Source: Aphanomyces cochlioides (taxonomy: Eukaryota; Oomycota; Saprolegniomycetes; Saprolegniales; Verrucalvaceae). From it: a DNA stretch of 64,000 nt. Of the stretch, positions 33,080-44,200 are shown piece by piece. Under the pieces are notes generated by a model. The model ran no database searches. It was not told the origin of the DNA and saw only the letters and a program-made list of their open reading frames with translations. Both the position numbers and the translations under genes were made by a program. The DNA lies in contig JAHQRK010000024.1 of assembly GCA_019828595.1 (NCBI GenBank), positions 868,001 through 932,000 of the forward strand, read 5' to 3'. The first letter of the stretch is position 1, and every line of letters starts with the position of its first letter.

Positions 33080-33640
33080 TTTTTTGCACAGCATTTTCGA
33101 ATCATTCCCTTACACTTTTTTGCACAGCATTTTCGAATGTTATCCGGAATTTTTTGGAATTTTTTTTGAAAAATATCAAAAAGTATTTTTTGAAAATGTG
33201 TCTCAAGCAGGAACAGACTTGTTGAGGCAGAGATGATCCATCTCTGCCTGGAAAAAGGCGTTCCTGCCTGAGTTTATCCGAAAAGCATGAACGACCCCAT
33301 TATCCGGAAATTATTGGAATTGACCAATCAGAAGCCTGAATCCGTCCCTGAAGCATGGATGGAATGTTCGGCGACCAGGCCCTTAGATGTCTGGGCATCG
33401 ATGATATCCGGACGTCTGAGTGTTTCTTCTTCAAATTTTTCTGTGATGAATTCTTCGTTTTTTCTGAAAAAGTGCCTGAGGCATTGTCAGGCATTGATGC
33501 ATCATCAATGTCTGGAAAACTGCATCGATGCTTGAGATAATCCGGAAACATGAACAGACCGCAAAGCTGTTAATTATCCGGAAATTTGACAAATTAGCCA
33601 ATCAGAGGGCTGGATTTATCGTAAAACACTGACAGACATC
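33080..33640. repeat. Repeat patch rich in TATCCGG, with tandem and inverted repeats
   Basis: Near 33073-33140 a unit containing ACACTTTTTTGCACAGCATT is present twice in tandem. A perfect 11 bp stem (AGGCAGAGATG/CATCTCTGCCT) lies near 33225-33250. A unit with ATCCGGAAAnnnTGAAC...TTATCCGGAAATT...CCAATCAGA occurs near 33270-33340 and again near 33535-33615. TATCCGG occurs at 33141, 33301, 33405 and 33575. No coding frame is convincing. Probably fragments of a non-autonomous repeat. Confidence 0.5.
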
Positions 33641-33653
33641 GACATTGACGATT

Positions 33654-33682
33654 CCCGACCAGGCTCTAAGAGCCTGGTCGGG
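33654..33682. repeat. Perfect 14 bp hairpin
   Basis: CCCGACCAGGCTCT and its exact reverse complement flank a single A. The words around the left side, TTGACGATTCCCGACCAG, recur at about 34399-34416 inside the decayed surface-protein copy, so this looks like part of a dispersed repeat rather than a terminator. Confidence 0.7.
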
Positions 33683-33818
33683 TTTAAGAGCATGGCGGTG
33701 AGCGACCGCAATAACATCCACAAATTTGGCGCATTTGTAGTGCTTGAAGTAACTGAGGGTGTTAAAATGGCTGGTGATTCAGACGAAACCCAAGGTAGAA
33801 AAATGGGTTGTGTCCGAA

Positions 33819-34242
33819 ACAGGTCATATCCGGGTCAGGTCACGCTTTTGGGTCACACTACAAAATTAAACATATCTCCATCACCAGGAAGGGTTAAAGC
33901 GCCAAACTTTGTCATTCTCTAGCAGGCCTCATCAGGGTGGCGGCACGGCCTTACGGCCTACCTGCCGCCTTACCCGATGAGAGAAAATATAAAGAAACCC
34001 CTTTTTGGTGCACGTTGGGGGCTCCCTCCTCCGAGTCATCCGCCTGCAGAAAATTTTTCACTCGACCTCCGCTTCGCTGCGGTGAGTGCAATTTTCTGGG
34101 CGGATGTCTGACGTCGTCCACGCAGTTTAAGGCTTCGCAATTGCTGCTCGAATGAGAAAAAACTAAAGTCTGATCAGAAATTTGAATAAAACCATGAGAA
34201 AAACCAGTAAAAAACCTGTGACCTGACCCGGACCTGACCTGT
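33819..34242 (+). mobile_element. MITE-like element, copy C, with 25 bp terminal inverted repeats
   Basis: ACAGGTCATATCCGGGTCAG.. at 33819-33843 is matched in 23 of 25 positions by the reverse complement of 34218-34242. The 424 bp between contain no transposase but have internal hairpins (GGCGGCACGG...CTGCCGCC; CCGCTTCGCTGCGG). Two other copies in the window share its interior. A clear target-site duplication was not identified. Confidence 0.75.
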
Positions 34243-34289
34243 AAAGGATTCTTCCGAAAAATGAACTACTGTATCATGCATAATGGTTG

Positions 34290-35042
34290 CGTTTCATAGC
34301 CCCAATAGCAAACAGTATTTTGCCACACTACTTAGTCGTAGCCATATGCCATACGTGGCGTATTCTTGTGCGGCAAAGGCAGGCTCTACATTAGGTCCTT
34401 GACGATTCCCGACCAGCCTCCTACGACAAACGATGTCACATGGCGCCATCCCCAATGGTGACAAGTATCGTGCCCCCGCAGTCCCCGCCGCTAGTAATCC
34501 AAACTGCATCTTCTCCAAATTATTGCATGTTGATTTACAACATGAGCTCATGTATCAATGTTCGTTGCTGCGCACGATGTGGCTCGACCAAATACGAAAC
34601 CTGTTCTATGAACTGCAGCCCATAACCGTATTAGTCCCTCAATGTGGCTTTTCCCTTGTCCTTTCCTCACATCGTATGCACAGAACAGAATGACCGCCTT
34701 CATTTGCTCAACGCTAGCTGATGCCACCTGCGAGTGTAAACCGTACATGACAAAATGGATCAAGTGGAGTGTAAGCACTTATCGAGATACACCTGTAATT
34801 GATCTGTTGTCACAAAATGGCTATTCATCATCCCTACCACAGCTACTTACGTGTGGTGGTCCACGGCGCAAACTCGCTCTCCAGTAGCACAGTTAATCTG
34901 ATTTTAAACATCGCCAGGGGATCTTCCACCTCAAGCACTTCATCGTTGCCGCCGGGACAACCGACGTTCTCGTCTAATGGTAGTGTTTCTTTCTCTATCG
35001 GTCACCATGTTGCCTGTAACATCGGTGTCATCGACCACGTAG
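34290..35042 (+). pseudogene. Scrambled relative of the palindromic secreted-protein gene
   Basis: Fragments in all three frames match parts of the intact proteins: YVAYSCAAKAGSTLGP (first beta unit), MSSCINVRCCARCGSTKYET (Cys module), RMTAFICSTLADAT (second unit) and a stretch near 34825-34930 resembling the TTDTYVVVVV..GSPSTCKLNFNFNIA region. The order is not that of the intact gene (the Cys module precedes the second beta unit), so rearrangement as well as decay has occurred. A repeat-derived insert with GATTCCCGACCAG interrupts it near 34400. Confidence 0.75.
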
Positions 35043-35460
35043 GCTGAAGAGACAATGGGGTATTAATATTCATAGGTTTAATTGAATTTGTTTTGTAATT
35101 ATTCGGAGCGTCGATTCGGTGAGGCGACGCTCGGCGGGAATTGGGGCAAAATGCCAGTAAGCTGACTAGGATGACTTGAACAACTCAATGAAGTACTGTA
35201 CAACGCGGCCAAAACTATTTTAACGTGGAATTTATCTGACATCTTGAAGATAGACATTCACTACCTCCTTCAGAGCCGATCGAGGATACAAGTGGAACAA
35301 ATTCTTTCAAGGCGATACAATATTGTGAGATTTTACAGCCTGCAGCTTGCACTATCAGTTACGAAAGGGAAGTACTGTATCAGATTGTCAACGAATATTG
35401 GATATAAGAGGTTTCCACTATGCAATCATAAAAGGAATAAAATTTCATAGGATATGTAAT

Positions 35461-35485
35461 AGGGGGTTTCAAAGCTGCACAGGAA
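35461..35485 (+). repeat. Left terminal inverted repeat of the Harbinger element
   Basis: Twenty-five bases exactly complementary to 38113-38137; the symmetry stops at base 26. Confidence 0.95.
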
Positions 35486-35635
35486 CTCGCACAGAAGGGA
35501 TAATTTGTCGTTGGTAATGGCAAGTTATTGTCCAATCGAAATAAGCGGCATGGCCACCTCTGAATCGAGTTCTCTGAGGCACAGATCAGATGAACTCTCA
35601 AAGATAATACACATCTCCGTCATTTCTCCTTACCA

Positions 35636-36967
35636 ATGGTTCGCTACTCTAAGCGCCAGACGATGATCAGCAACATGCAGCGGCTGATTGCTCTCTCCAC
35701 CACACAAACTCGCAACTCAAGCGAATCCATCGGTGTGTGCAACGAAGCATCTACAAACCATCAACTCGAACCTTTCGACACCGAATTCCGACTCTTAGTT
35801 TCCATTGTCTTTGGTGCCACTTCGTCTCAGCTCGGTCTCAACTTGGATCAGCTTCTTGTCATGTATGGAGAACTCTTGTCCCAGCGATATCTACGCCACC
35901 GTTACCCTGTCCCCAAACGAGAGCCGCCGTTTGATTTCTTGATGCGTTTGGATGATGGACGCTTTCACCAAGAGGCTCGAATGAACAAAAACAGTTTCCG
36001 ACAAATCGTTATGCTAATCCGAGAACACGAAGTCTTTTCAAACTACTCAACATTGGCCCAGACTCCTGTTGACCATCAGCTTCTTGTCTTCCTTGCAAAG
36101 GTTGGACGGTTTGGAAATGGCAGTTCAGTTGGAATCTTGGCCAGACATTTTGGACTTAGCGAAGGCTCAATTTCATTGTATTGTACTCGCTGCCTTGTCG
36201 CTCTCATGGCTTTGGAGCATCGCGTTGTATATTGGCCAAGCTCTGAGGAGCGTAAAATGATTGCCAATCGAATCAATGAAGACCATGGCTTTGAGGGATG
36301 TGTTGGGTTTGTTGACGGGACATTATTCCCTGTGTACGCTCGTCCTTCTATTCATGGCGAAGATTTTTATAGCCGAAAGGGTTATTATGGCATGGCTGGA
36401 ATGGTTGTATGTGATGATAAGAAGCGCGTGCGTTTTATGGACCTAGGATGGCCTGGTGCTGTTCAGAACATGCGAGTTTGGTCTAATAGCAAGCTGGGTA
36501 CAAAGCCTGCGATGTATTTTGGTCAGCTTGAGTTTTTACTAGCCGACTCTGGCTACATGTTGTGTGACTTCATGCTGCCTACTTACAAACGAATTCGCGG
36601 GCATCGATTGTCAGAAATGCAAGTGAACTTCAACACTCGTGTAGCACAATGCCGGTCTGTCAACGAGCACTGTATTGGCCTCTTGAAGGGGAGATTCCAG
36701 TCGCTCGGGGGAATGCGGATGGATATTGCCAAGAGGGTTGCCGCAAAGACCATGGTTCTTTATATCAGATGTGCAACCATTTTGCACAACTTACTTATTG
36801 AAATGAACGATCCTGAAGACGACTGGGATCTTGACATCCAGGCTTATGATAGTACCGACCAACCTGTTGATGAAGGGGAGTCGGTTAGCCATGGCTATGA
36901 CACAGCTAAAGATCGCCGTGAGTATCATTGCAACAAGTTTTGGAATGAAAGACAAATTAGCAGTTAA
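35636..36967 (+). CDS. PIF/Harbinger transposase (DDE_Tnp_4, HARBI1-like)
   Basis: A single uninterrupted frame of 443 residues starting at ATG. A helical N-terminal region leads to a helix-turn-helix-like part (ILARHFGLSEGSISLY, ~165-180). The DDE nuclease core follows: first Asp in CVGFVDGTLFPVYARP (~226), second Asp in FLLADSGYMLCDFMLPTY (~303), Glu in VNEHCIGLLKGRFQSL (~343). These match the DDE_Tnp_4 family used by PIF/Harbinger elements. Partner protein and TIRs lie in the same element. No stop or frameshift is visible, so the enzyme is probably active or recently active. Confidence 0.95.
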   Translation: MVRYSKRQTMISNMQRLIALSTTQTRNSSESIGVCNEASTNHQLEPFDTEFRLLVSIVFGATSSQLGLNLDQLLVMYGELLSQRYLRHRYPVPKREPPFDFLMRLDDGRFHQEARMNKNSFRQIVMLIREHEVFSNYSTLAQTPVDHQLLVFLAKVGRFGNGSSVGILARHFGLSEGSISLYCTRCLVALMALEHRVVYWPSSEERKMIANRINEDHGFEGCVGFVDGTLFPVYARPSIHGEDFYSRKGYYGMAGMVVCDDKKRVRFMDLGWPGAVQNMRVWSNSKLGTKPAMYFGQLEFLLADSGYMLCDFMLPTYKRIRGHRLSEMQVNFNTRVAQCRSVNEHCIGLLKGRFQSLGGMRMDIAKRVAAKTMVLYIRCATILHNLLIEMNDPEDDWDLDIQAYDSTDQPVDEGESVSHGYDTAKDRREYHCNKFWNERQISS

Positions 36968-37037
36968 AGTCCTAGTCTTTCTTTCTCTTGTCTGGCATGA
37001 TCGAGTATTTCTTGCTTTGGAATGCCCATTTGATACA

Positions 37038-37954
37038 TCAATCTACATTCATCCATGATAGCATTGTGCATTTCCTTTCGATGGAGTATTTCCATCTCGC
37101 GAGCCTCCACAGTAACCTCTCTGTCAGTACGTCGGCTTCCCACTCTTTCGAACGCATGAACTCTTTTGCAATTTGAAGCTGCACCTTGCCTTGCCCTTCA
37201 AGAGCCGACGCTATCGTCTCACCGAGCGACTTTTGTCTTGAATCACTTGATAGCTTCAGCTTCTTTTGTGGCGGCTTATTTTCACTTGCTTCGTGTACTC
37301 GACGCGGCGGTGACCCATGTCCGTCGGCTTCATAGTTGATGTCATCTTGTAATTCATTGGTATTTGTTTCCAACAAGCATTAGCTGGAAAGTCGATAACA
37401 TCGCCAGTACTTGAATGGTAGACAGGGGTTGACAATGGTTTATCGTTGAAAACAATTGAAAGCTCATTGTAGTACTTGCAAAAGTTCAGCTTAGCCTCCT
37501 CAATCGTTTTCTATTTCATGCTCGTTTAAATACTGAAAACATCCTGTAATTGTACGTCGTTTTGCGCTTGGATTTCATGGTGATCATAGTTGTTTTCGTC
37601 GCATGCAAAGCTATCGGACGTCGACGCAAGCAAACCGCGACCCGTATTGCGCTCCCAGTCCTTTGCTCTATTGAATGACGCGACAATCCTAGCAATCTTG
37701 TCGATAACGGCTGCTCCATCACGTTGTAGTCCATGCTTGCGTAGTAGAGTTGAGATTTCATTCGCTACAGTGCGTTTGTTCGCTCCTGTCTTAGTCTTCG
37801 TGGCGCCTTTGTAGCGCATCCAATTGAAGAACTCGCCCGCCCTGTTTCGATGCGTGATCCAGCCAATTAGTATGTCAACGGAGCTGCGGCCGTCAATTGA
37901 GACGCTTGTGCACTCGGAGCACTTGCAGTTGTCTCCATCCCATGCGACCACCAT
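37038..37954 (-). CDS. Harbinger Myb/SANT-like DNA-binding partner protein
   Basis: The first exon starts at MVVAWDG (37954) and holds the helical domain: SVDILIGWITHRNRAGEFFNW, TVANEISTLLRKHGLQRDG, AAVIDKIARIVASFNRAKDW. A 45 nt intron (37555-37511) leads to exon 2 (KTIEEAKLNFCKYYNELS...). One further short intron, or a frameshift, between about 37440 and 37335 is needed to reach the final frame (PPQKKLKLSSDSRQKSLGET...RLARWKYSIERK), which ends at 37038. Such proteins bind the element's ends and escort the transposase into the nucleus. The long open frame running upstream through the right TIR is not part of it. The second join is uncertain. Confidence 0.7.
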
Positions 37955-38112
37955 TTGCTTCACCTTCACAAACTGATAAGCCTCCGCCAGACAGAGCTGT
38001 GCAGGCCTCTGAGCCAAAAATGCCACAGACCACAGGAAAGAACACAGATCAGAGGCTTGTAATTTTGACCAATTACAGCGGCGTATTTTCTGTGACATAT
38101 TTCTGATCTGAT

Positions 38113-38137
38113 TTCCTGTGCAGCTTTGAAACCCCCT
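38113..38137 (-). repeat. Right terminal inverted repeat of the Harbinger element
   Basis: Exact reverse complement of 35461-35485, followed by the AAT target duplication at 38138-38140. Confidence 0.95.
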
Positions 38138-38229
38138 AATATGATGAGATGGTTTTCGAAAATCACATTCGTGAGAGTGTTGATCAGAAAGAGAAGAGGG
38201 AAAGTCCATCGCAACGATCGAGGCCAACA

Positions 38230-41200
38230 ATGGAGAGAGAAGTCTACTTCGGCGACGACTTTGGGCAGAAGATTGACCTGACAGTCCGCATCCGAGAGAT
38301 TCTAAGGAACTATCCAGGTAGAAAGGAGCAACTGCAATCAGCTGAACACAATCGCATTTTAGAGGGGACTTCTGTCTTGAAAGAAATGGTGCAGAATGCC
38401 GATGATGCTGGCGCGACCGAAATTTCGTTCTGTTTAGACATGCGAAATCATGCTGTCGACAACCTCGCCTACACAAAACTGACCGAGTTCCAAGGACCAT
38501 CGCTAATGGTCCACAACAACGCAACTTTTACAGAAGTGGATTTCCAATCAATTCAGGCAATTTATGGTGACTTCTTGGCGATTTTGACGTGGAAGTTTAG
38601 AGAATTGGTGACTCTCTCAAGAAAGACTCTTCAAAGGAGTGGAAGACTGGACGTTTTGGAATAGGATTCAACTCAGGTGGGGCATTTCATTCGTCTTTAC
38701 TTTTAAACATGGGTTAGTGTATCATTTGACAGATTTGCCAACATTTGTTAGTGGAAATCGGATCGTATTGTTTGATCCACAGGTGCATCCAAATATTTTC
38801 GGCTTTTAAGTCTATTGATAGGCTTGCCATTTGCCAAACATTAACCCAAGCAACCCGGGGAAAATGATTGACTTTGTGTCACGAAGAGATCTGATCGAGC
38901 AATTTCCCAGTCAATTTCATCCATTCAAGGGTTTTGGATGCGACTTGTCGTCATATTTCCACGTGTGTTTCAGTTGGACTGGATAATGTTGATGCATTAT
39001 GAATAGGGCACAACATTTCGTCTTCCATTGCGCACAGAAGACCAAGCAAGACAAAGTAAATTATCCTCTCGTGCTCGACGTTGTGAAGATATCAGACTTC
39101 TGCTGGACAACTTTGCTGTGGAATCGAAAATCATCCTTTTGTTTCTTCGGCACTTGACAAAAATATCAATATTCGAGTGGAAACCAAATGAAAGCGCTCC
39201 AACATGTAGGTTTACAACTACAGCAAATGCTTTACACAACCCGGAAACACGAAGCCAAATGCGAATCCAACAAGGCACATATTCACCAGTTGGTGAAACC
39301 TGGGACTATCAGCTTGACATTGAAGCAAACGATTTAATTAATCACAAGACGACGACCTCACGTTGGCTCGTTTGCAATCAGCTTGGTGGTGGAAAATGCT
39401 CAGCGATGGCAAATTACCCAGATCATGCATTACTGCGTTTAGTACCTTATGGTGGGGTCGCAGCAAATCTCGATTCTTTGTGTGAAGTATCCGGTCGCGC
39501 GTTTTGTTTTTTGCCATTGCCTTTGGAAACAGGATTGCCCATTCATATCAATGGATACTTTGAACTCAGTTCCAATCGAAGGGATATTTGGTTTGGAGAT
39601 GGATTAAGTGGGGAAGGGTTGCTCCGAGCCCAATGGAATACTTTGCTTCTTGAAGATGTAATTGGCCCTTGTTACGCTCGTGCAATTGCTACCATAAAAC
39701 ACAAAGTTCCCTACCTATTTCCATCCCAACAACCTATCTGGATTTGGATAAATACATTAGTTTTGTCAATGTTGCAACATGTTCAAACTCAGCCGTGTTT
39801 GTATTCTGTCGTAAACGACTCATTTGTTTCTCCCAACAAAGCAATTGTGCTAGACCATGCACTTCCCCAGCGCACTATCCTTGAAGAGCTACTTAAAAAA
39901 GATGGAATTCCAATCGTCCAACTAAATTCAGTTGTTCAAACTCTTATGCTACAAGCCAAAGCAATTTCGGCAGTCTTTTTGCCAAGAACTGCTCGTCTTT
40001 GGTATAAATCCAGGGAGACCTGTCATGGAAAGGATTCCAAATCCATGCTTCGTTTGCTTGAGTTTTGCTTAGGCGATCTTGGTACATTAAACCAAACCGA
40101 TTGTCTGGGTGTTAAGCTGATACCGCTAATGGATGGAACAGTGGGCCGGTTTGAAGCGACAGCTGAGGTTGATCCAAGCGCATTGGCTCAGCTTCGTGGC
40201 ATGGGCTTCACACATTCTCTTTGTATTACTGCATTAACGAAATACAGCGACCCCTCTGTAGCCTTGAATTGGATGCTCACAAATCCCCAGATTTCCGCCA
40301 TTCCGATATATTATCTTTGTCGCGACCGATTGGAGCTAGAGTTACTCGAATCGGTATGCCCTGGACAGATTATCAACTTAATGGCCCTTGGAGATACCCA
40401 CTCACTTTTCGGCTCTTTAAAAGGTTTAAATGTTGACGTAATGAGTATCGACAACCTCGTCAACCTTCTGCCTCAAATATTTCCTGGCTCGTGGAAAGAA
40501 CAAAATCGAGTGCAGTCGTGGAGTGATGTATTGCCTTTTGAGTGGTTTCAGGCATTATGGAAGTATATTGGATATAGCCCTGAGCGTTTTGAGCCATTTC
40601 AGGGTACATGGCCGCTTATTCCTACAAGAAATGGTGGGATATGTTTATTTCAACGCAAATCAAAGGTCTTAAGTGGAGAATTTCTTTCGGAGCCACTCTT
40701 GGAGCTGCTAAGCAAAATGGGGATTGACATTTTAGCCCAGCATTTGTTTCTTCGTGAGCCACATCACGACATATGGCTCTATATTCAACAGCCAACACCG
40801 CATGGCGTGCTGGCAACTTTGTCTCCTGAGATGTGTGTCACTTTAAGCTTTGAAGATAAGAACCTCTTGAGAGAATACCTGTTGTCTGATTCATGTCAAG
40901 ATATGGATGTTCATGCATTACAAAAATTAAAATCATTAGCGATTTTCCCCGGTATAAGTGGCCACGTTGCGCTGCTTCCAACGAGTTGCGTTGCACCGGA
41001 CGTTGATTACAGGCTCTTGGATAATGAAATCCGCTTTATCTTGCCAAATCAGTTGCAGGCATCCCTGCTCCAACGCTTGCAAATTGGGGTTTTAGATAAA
41101 ATGACATTTTATTTGGGGACGTTGCTTCCCAAGATTCCACAAATGTCTCCTGAAATGCAATTTCTTGCGTTAGATTCAGTATTGGCGGATGTCTCACTGT

Positions 41201-44200
41201 TTTTACAGAGTGATATAATACAGAATCTGGCAATATTTCCTTCCATGACTGGTTCCTTGAAGAGAATTACAGAGTTATACGATCCTGAAATAGACATTTT
41301 TACGGATATGGTTCAGCCAAATAGTTTCCCTGCACACCAATCTCCAAGCGCTCTCGCCGCTATGCGTTTGCTTGGACTCCAACAAACATTAACGCGACAG
41401 TCAATTTGCCAACTTGTATTGGACTTGGCGTCCAGTGAGTCTGTGGATTCGTCTCGAGCAAAGGAGTTATTTTCTTACGTTGATTCACAAGCTCATCTTC
41501 TACTAACTCCAAGCTCGCAAGTCAACCCGGTGAAACCGAAAAAAAGACCATTTTTCCTCAAATCAAACGGTAGCAGTTCGCAGCAATCAACTGAGCGGCT
41601 AGCCCAAGAAATGCAAGACATTATAACACTCCGCGATGTTTTGACGACTTCTTCGTGGATTCCGATTACAACTGCGGCTTCGAATGTGAAATTGCCACAA
41701 TCAACTTTAGCATTGGCTAAAGACACCAGACCACCAGATTTGGCAGATATATGCTCGGCTAGTTACCATATTTTGGACGGGAGGATTACGTCCTCGTTGC
41801 TAAGAGACTTATTTGAATGGGATCAACCTCTCAGTAATATGGTTCTCGCGAATCAAATTCAATTTATGCAACAGCAATCCTCTTACAATGATTCATTTTC
41901 ATCAACAGCTCGACGTATTTACGCTGCTATGGAACCAAACCAAGAGTTGAATGAAATCTTTGAAGAGCAACCTTGGATATGGATTGGTGATAAGTTTTGG
42001 TCGACCTCTCAAGTCGCATTTAAGTCGTACGTACATGCGTACCCGTACTTGACAGTTATTTCACAAGAGCTGCGAATGTATGAAGCTTTCTTCAGAGATA
42101 TGGGAGTTAGACAAGTGTTTGACCGTGAGGATTACGTCAACGTGTTGAAACAAATGCATGGAGAGAACTCATGTTTAACAAAAGAGAGATTAGTATTGGC
42201 GATTCAACTGGCCCAAGCAATTAGTGATATTCCTCAGATCTCAGATTCCTTGATATACCTTCCAAATGCTGACGGAGTTTTGCATGTATCTTCAAGTTTA
42301 ACTTTCAACGATGCTCCTTGGGTTATGGCATCTCCGACAACTCAGTTTGTTCACCCTCAATTGTCGAACGCTGTTGCTGCGAAGTTAGGTTGTATGTCAT
42401 TTCGATCCTCTATGGTATTAGAAACTTCAGAGTATCTTCAAGGTGTTGAATCATTTGGGCAATCTGAGCCATTGACTCGTCGTCTTTCTGCAATTTTGGA
42501 GCAGTATCCTGAAGGAACAAGTATTTTAAATGAGATCATCCAAAATGCAGATGATGCTCGTGCAACTCATTTCTGTGTTTGCTACAGTAGGAAATCGTTC
42601 AAAACATCATCTTTACTTAGTTCACAGCTGGGGCAATGGCAAGGTCCTGCCCTCTACTGCGTAATCATTATTTTACACATTCACCTCACTCTATTTTGTA
42701 GTACAACAATGCAACTTTTGAGGAAGGAGACTTCGCAAACTTGGCACGTATTGGTCAAGGGTACAAACTGGGCAAACTCTCAACGACTGGTCGATTTGGT
42801 CTGGGTTTCAATTCTGTTTATCATTTGACCGATGTTCCCTCAGTCATATCGGGCGATTCGTTTGGTACGTGTTTGATCTTGTATAATGAAATAACTTTCT
42901 AGTTATGTTTGATCCCCACGCAAATATTGTCCCTAATGCCACGATTACACATCCCGGTATCAAAATTAACATCGCCAATTCTACCCTTGTAGAACATTTT
43001 CCGGATCAATTCGCTCCTTACTCTCTTTTCGGTTGCGACTTGAAACACAGGTTTCGAATTATTTGCTGTTGTTACTGACTTATGGTGTAGATATCAAGGC
43101 ACTCTATTTCGATTTCCCCTCAGAAATTCCAAAACTGCACCAAATAGTGATATTAAAAAGTCGTTCTTCACAGATGATCAGATGTTGGAGCTTCTCAACC
43201 TATTCAGGCAATCTCTGAGATCAACATTACTTTTTCTCCGAAATATTCAGAATATTGCCGTGTACATTCAAGACGAAAACTCGACTGAGCCATCATTACT
43301 CTACGAAGGGAGCGTCAGAGAGCGTCCTGTTCACCCACTTGACGAGTTTACGTCCAAATCAGCCTTCTATAATCAATTGTCGAAGCAGAGCCATGCAAAA
43401 ATAACCCACCATGCATTAACAGTAAAAATCGAAGAGGTAAGCGAAGAGTATCTGATTTGCCATGCAATTGGTTGTGGAAAAGCAAAGACCATGGCTCTCG
43501 ATCACCAGGATTTGAAACTCATACCTTACGCATCTGTTGCAGCAAATTTGCTTGAACCTGTTGATGGCCGAGCGTTTAGTTTTCTTCCTTTGCCAGTGAA
43601 AATTGGCTTACCCATTCATGTAGCACAAAACTGATTCAAAGTTTCACAGAAATTTTAGGTCAATGGGTATTTTGAGCTGTCGTCTAATAGACGCGACATT
43701 TGGCACGGAGGTAAAACTTCTAGTTCGGATTGTCCTACTGTGAAATAGATGACATGACGGGTGAAGGAAACAAGAGATCTCAATGGAATATCCAATTACT
43801 TGTCGATGTCGTTGTGCCGGCATACACAGGACTTTTACAAGCTGCCCAGAATATAATTCCCAACGACTTATATTTAGCTTTGTTTCCATCTGCCTTTCCA
43901 GCTTCTCCATGGGATATGGTACCGAGAACGTTGCTTCAGGAGATTAATGACCTTCCGATGATTCTGACCAACAAAAATAACTTTGCCCCATTGTCTGACA
44001 TTGTTATTATGAATGCCCCTTCGCAGCGAATGAGAGATGTTGAAGCAATTTTGCTTGCGAATAGATTGTCGTACAGTCAACTTCCTCAAGGGCTAACAAA
44101 TCTTGTTCTGGAACTCGATGTTGTGCTTGGATCTACGTCGCCAATCACCTTTCGAAAGCTTTTAGCCGCAGGTCGATTAGATATATCAAGTTTACCACCG

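Larger units (their letters stand above)
35461..38137 (+). mobile_element. Complete PIF/Harbinger DNA transposon
   Basis: The element is 2677 bp long with perfect 25 bp terminal inverted repeats beginning AGGGGGTTTCAAAGCTGCAC, flanked on both sides by AAT (35458-35460 and 38138-38140), a 3 bp target-site duplication as expected for this superfamily. It contains an intact DDE transposase on the plus strand and a Myb/SANT-like protein on the minus strand, in convergent arrangement. It appears young and potentially autonomous. The right end lies 12 bp from an ATG-led frame of the sacsin-like gene. Confidence 0.95.

Noticed and set aside
33654..33682. Strong hairpin as a transcription terminator.
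   Set aside because: The organism is eukaryotic, there is no adjacent gene end, and the flanking words recur elsewhere, pointing to repeat DNA.
37955..38524. The 190 codons in front of MVVAWDG in the long minus-strand frame.
   Set aside because: This part crosses the transposon's right TIR and runs antisense through the first exons of the sacsin-like gene, so it cannot belong to the Harbinger protein.
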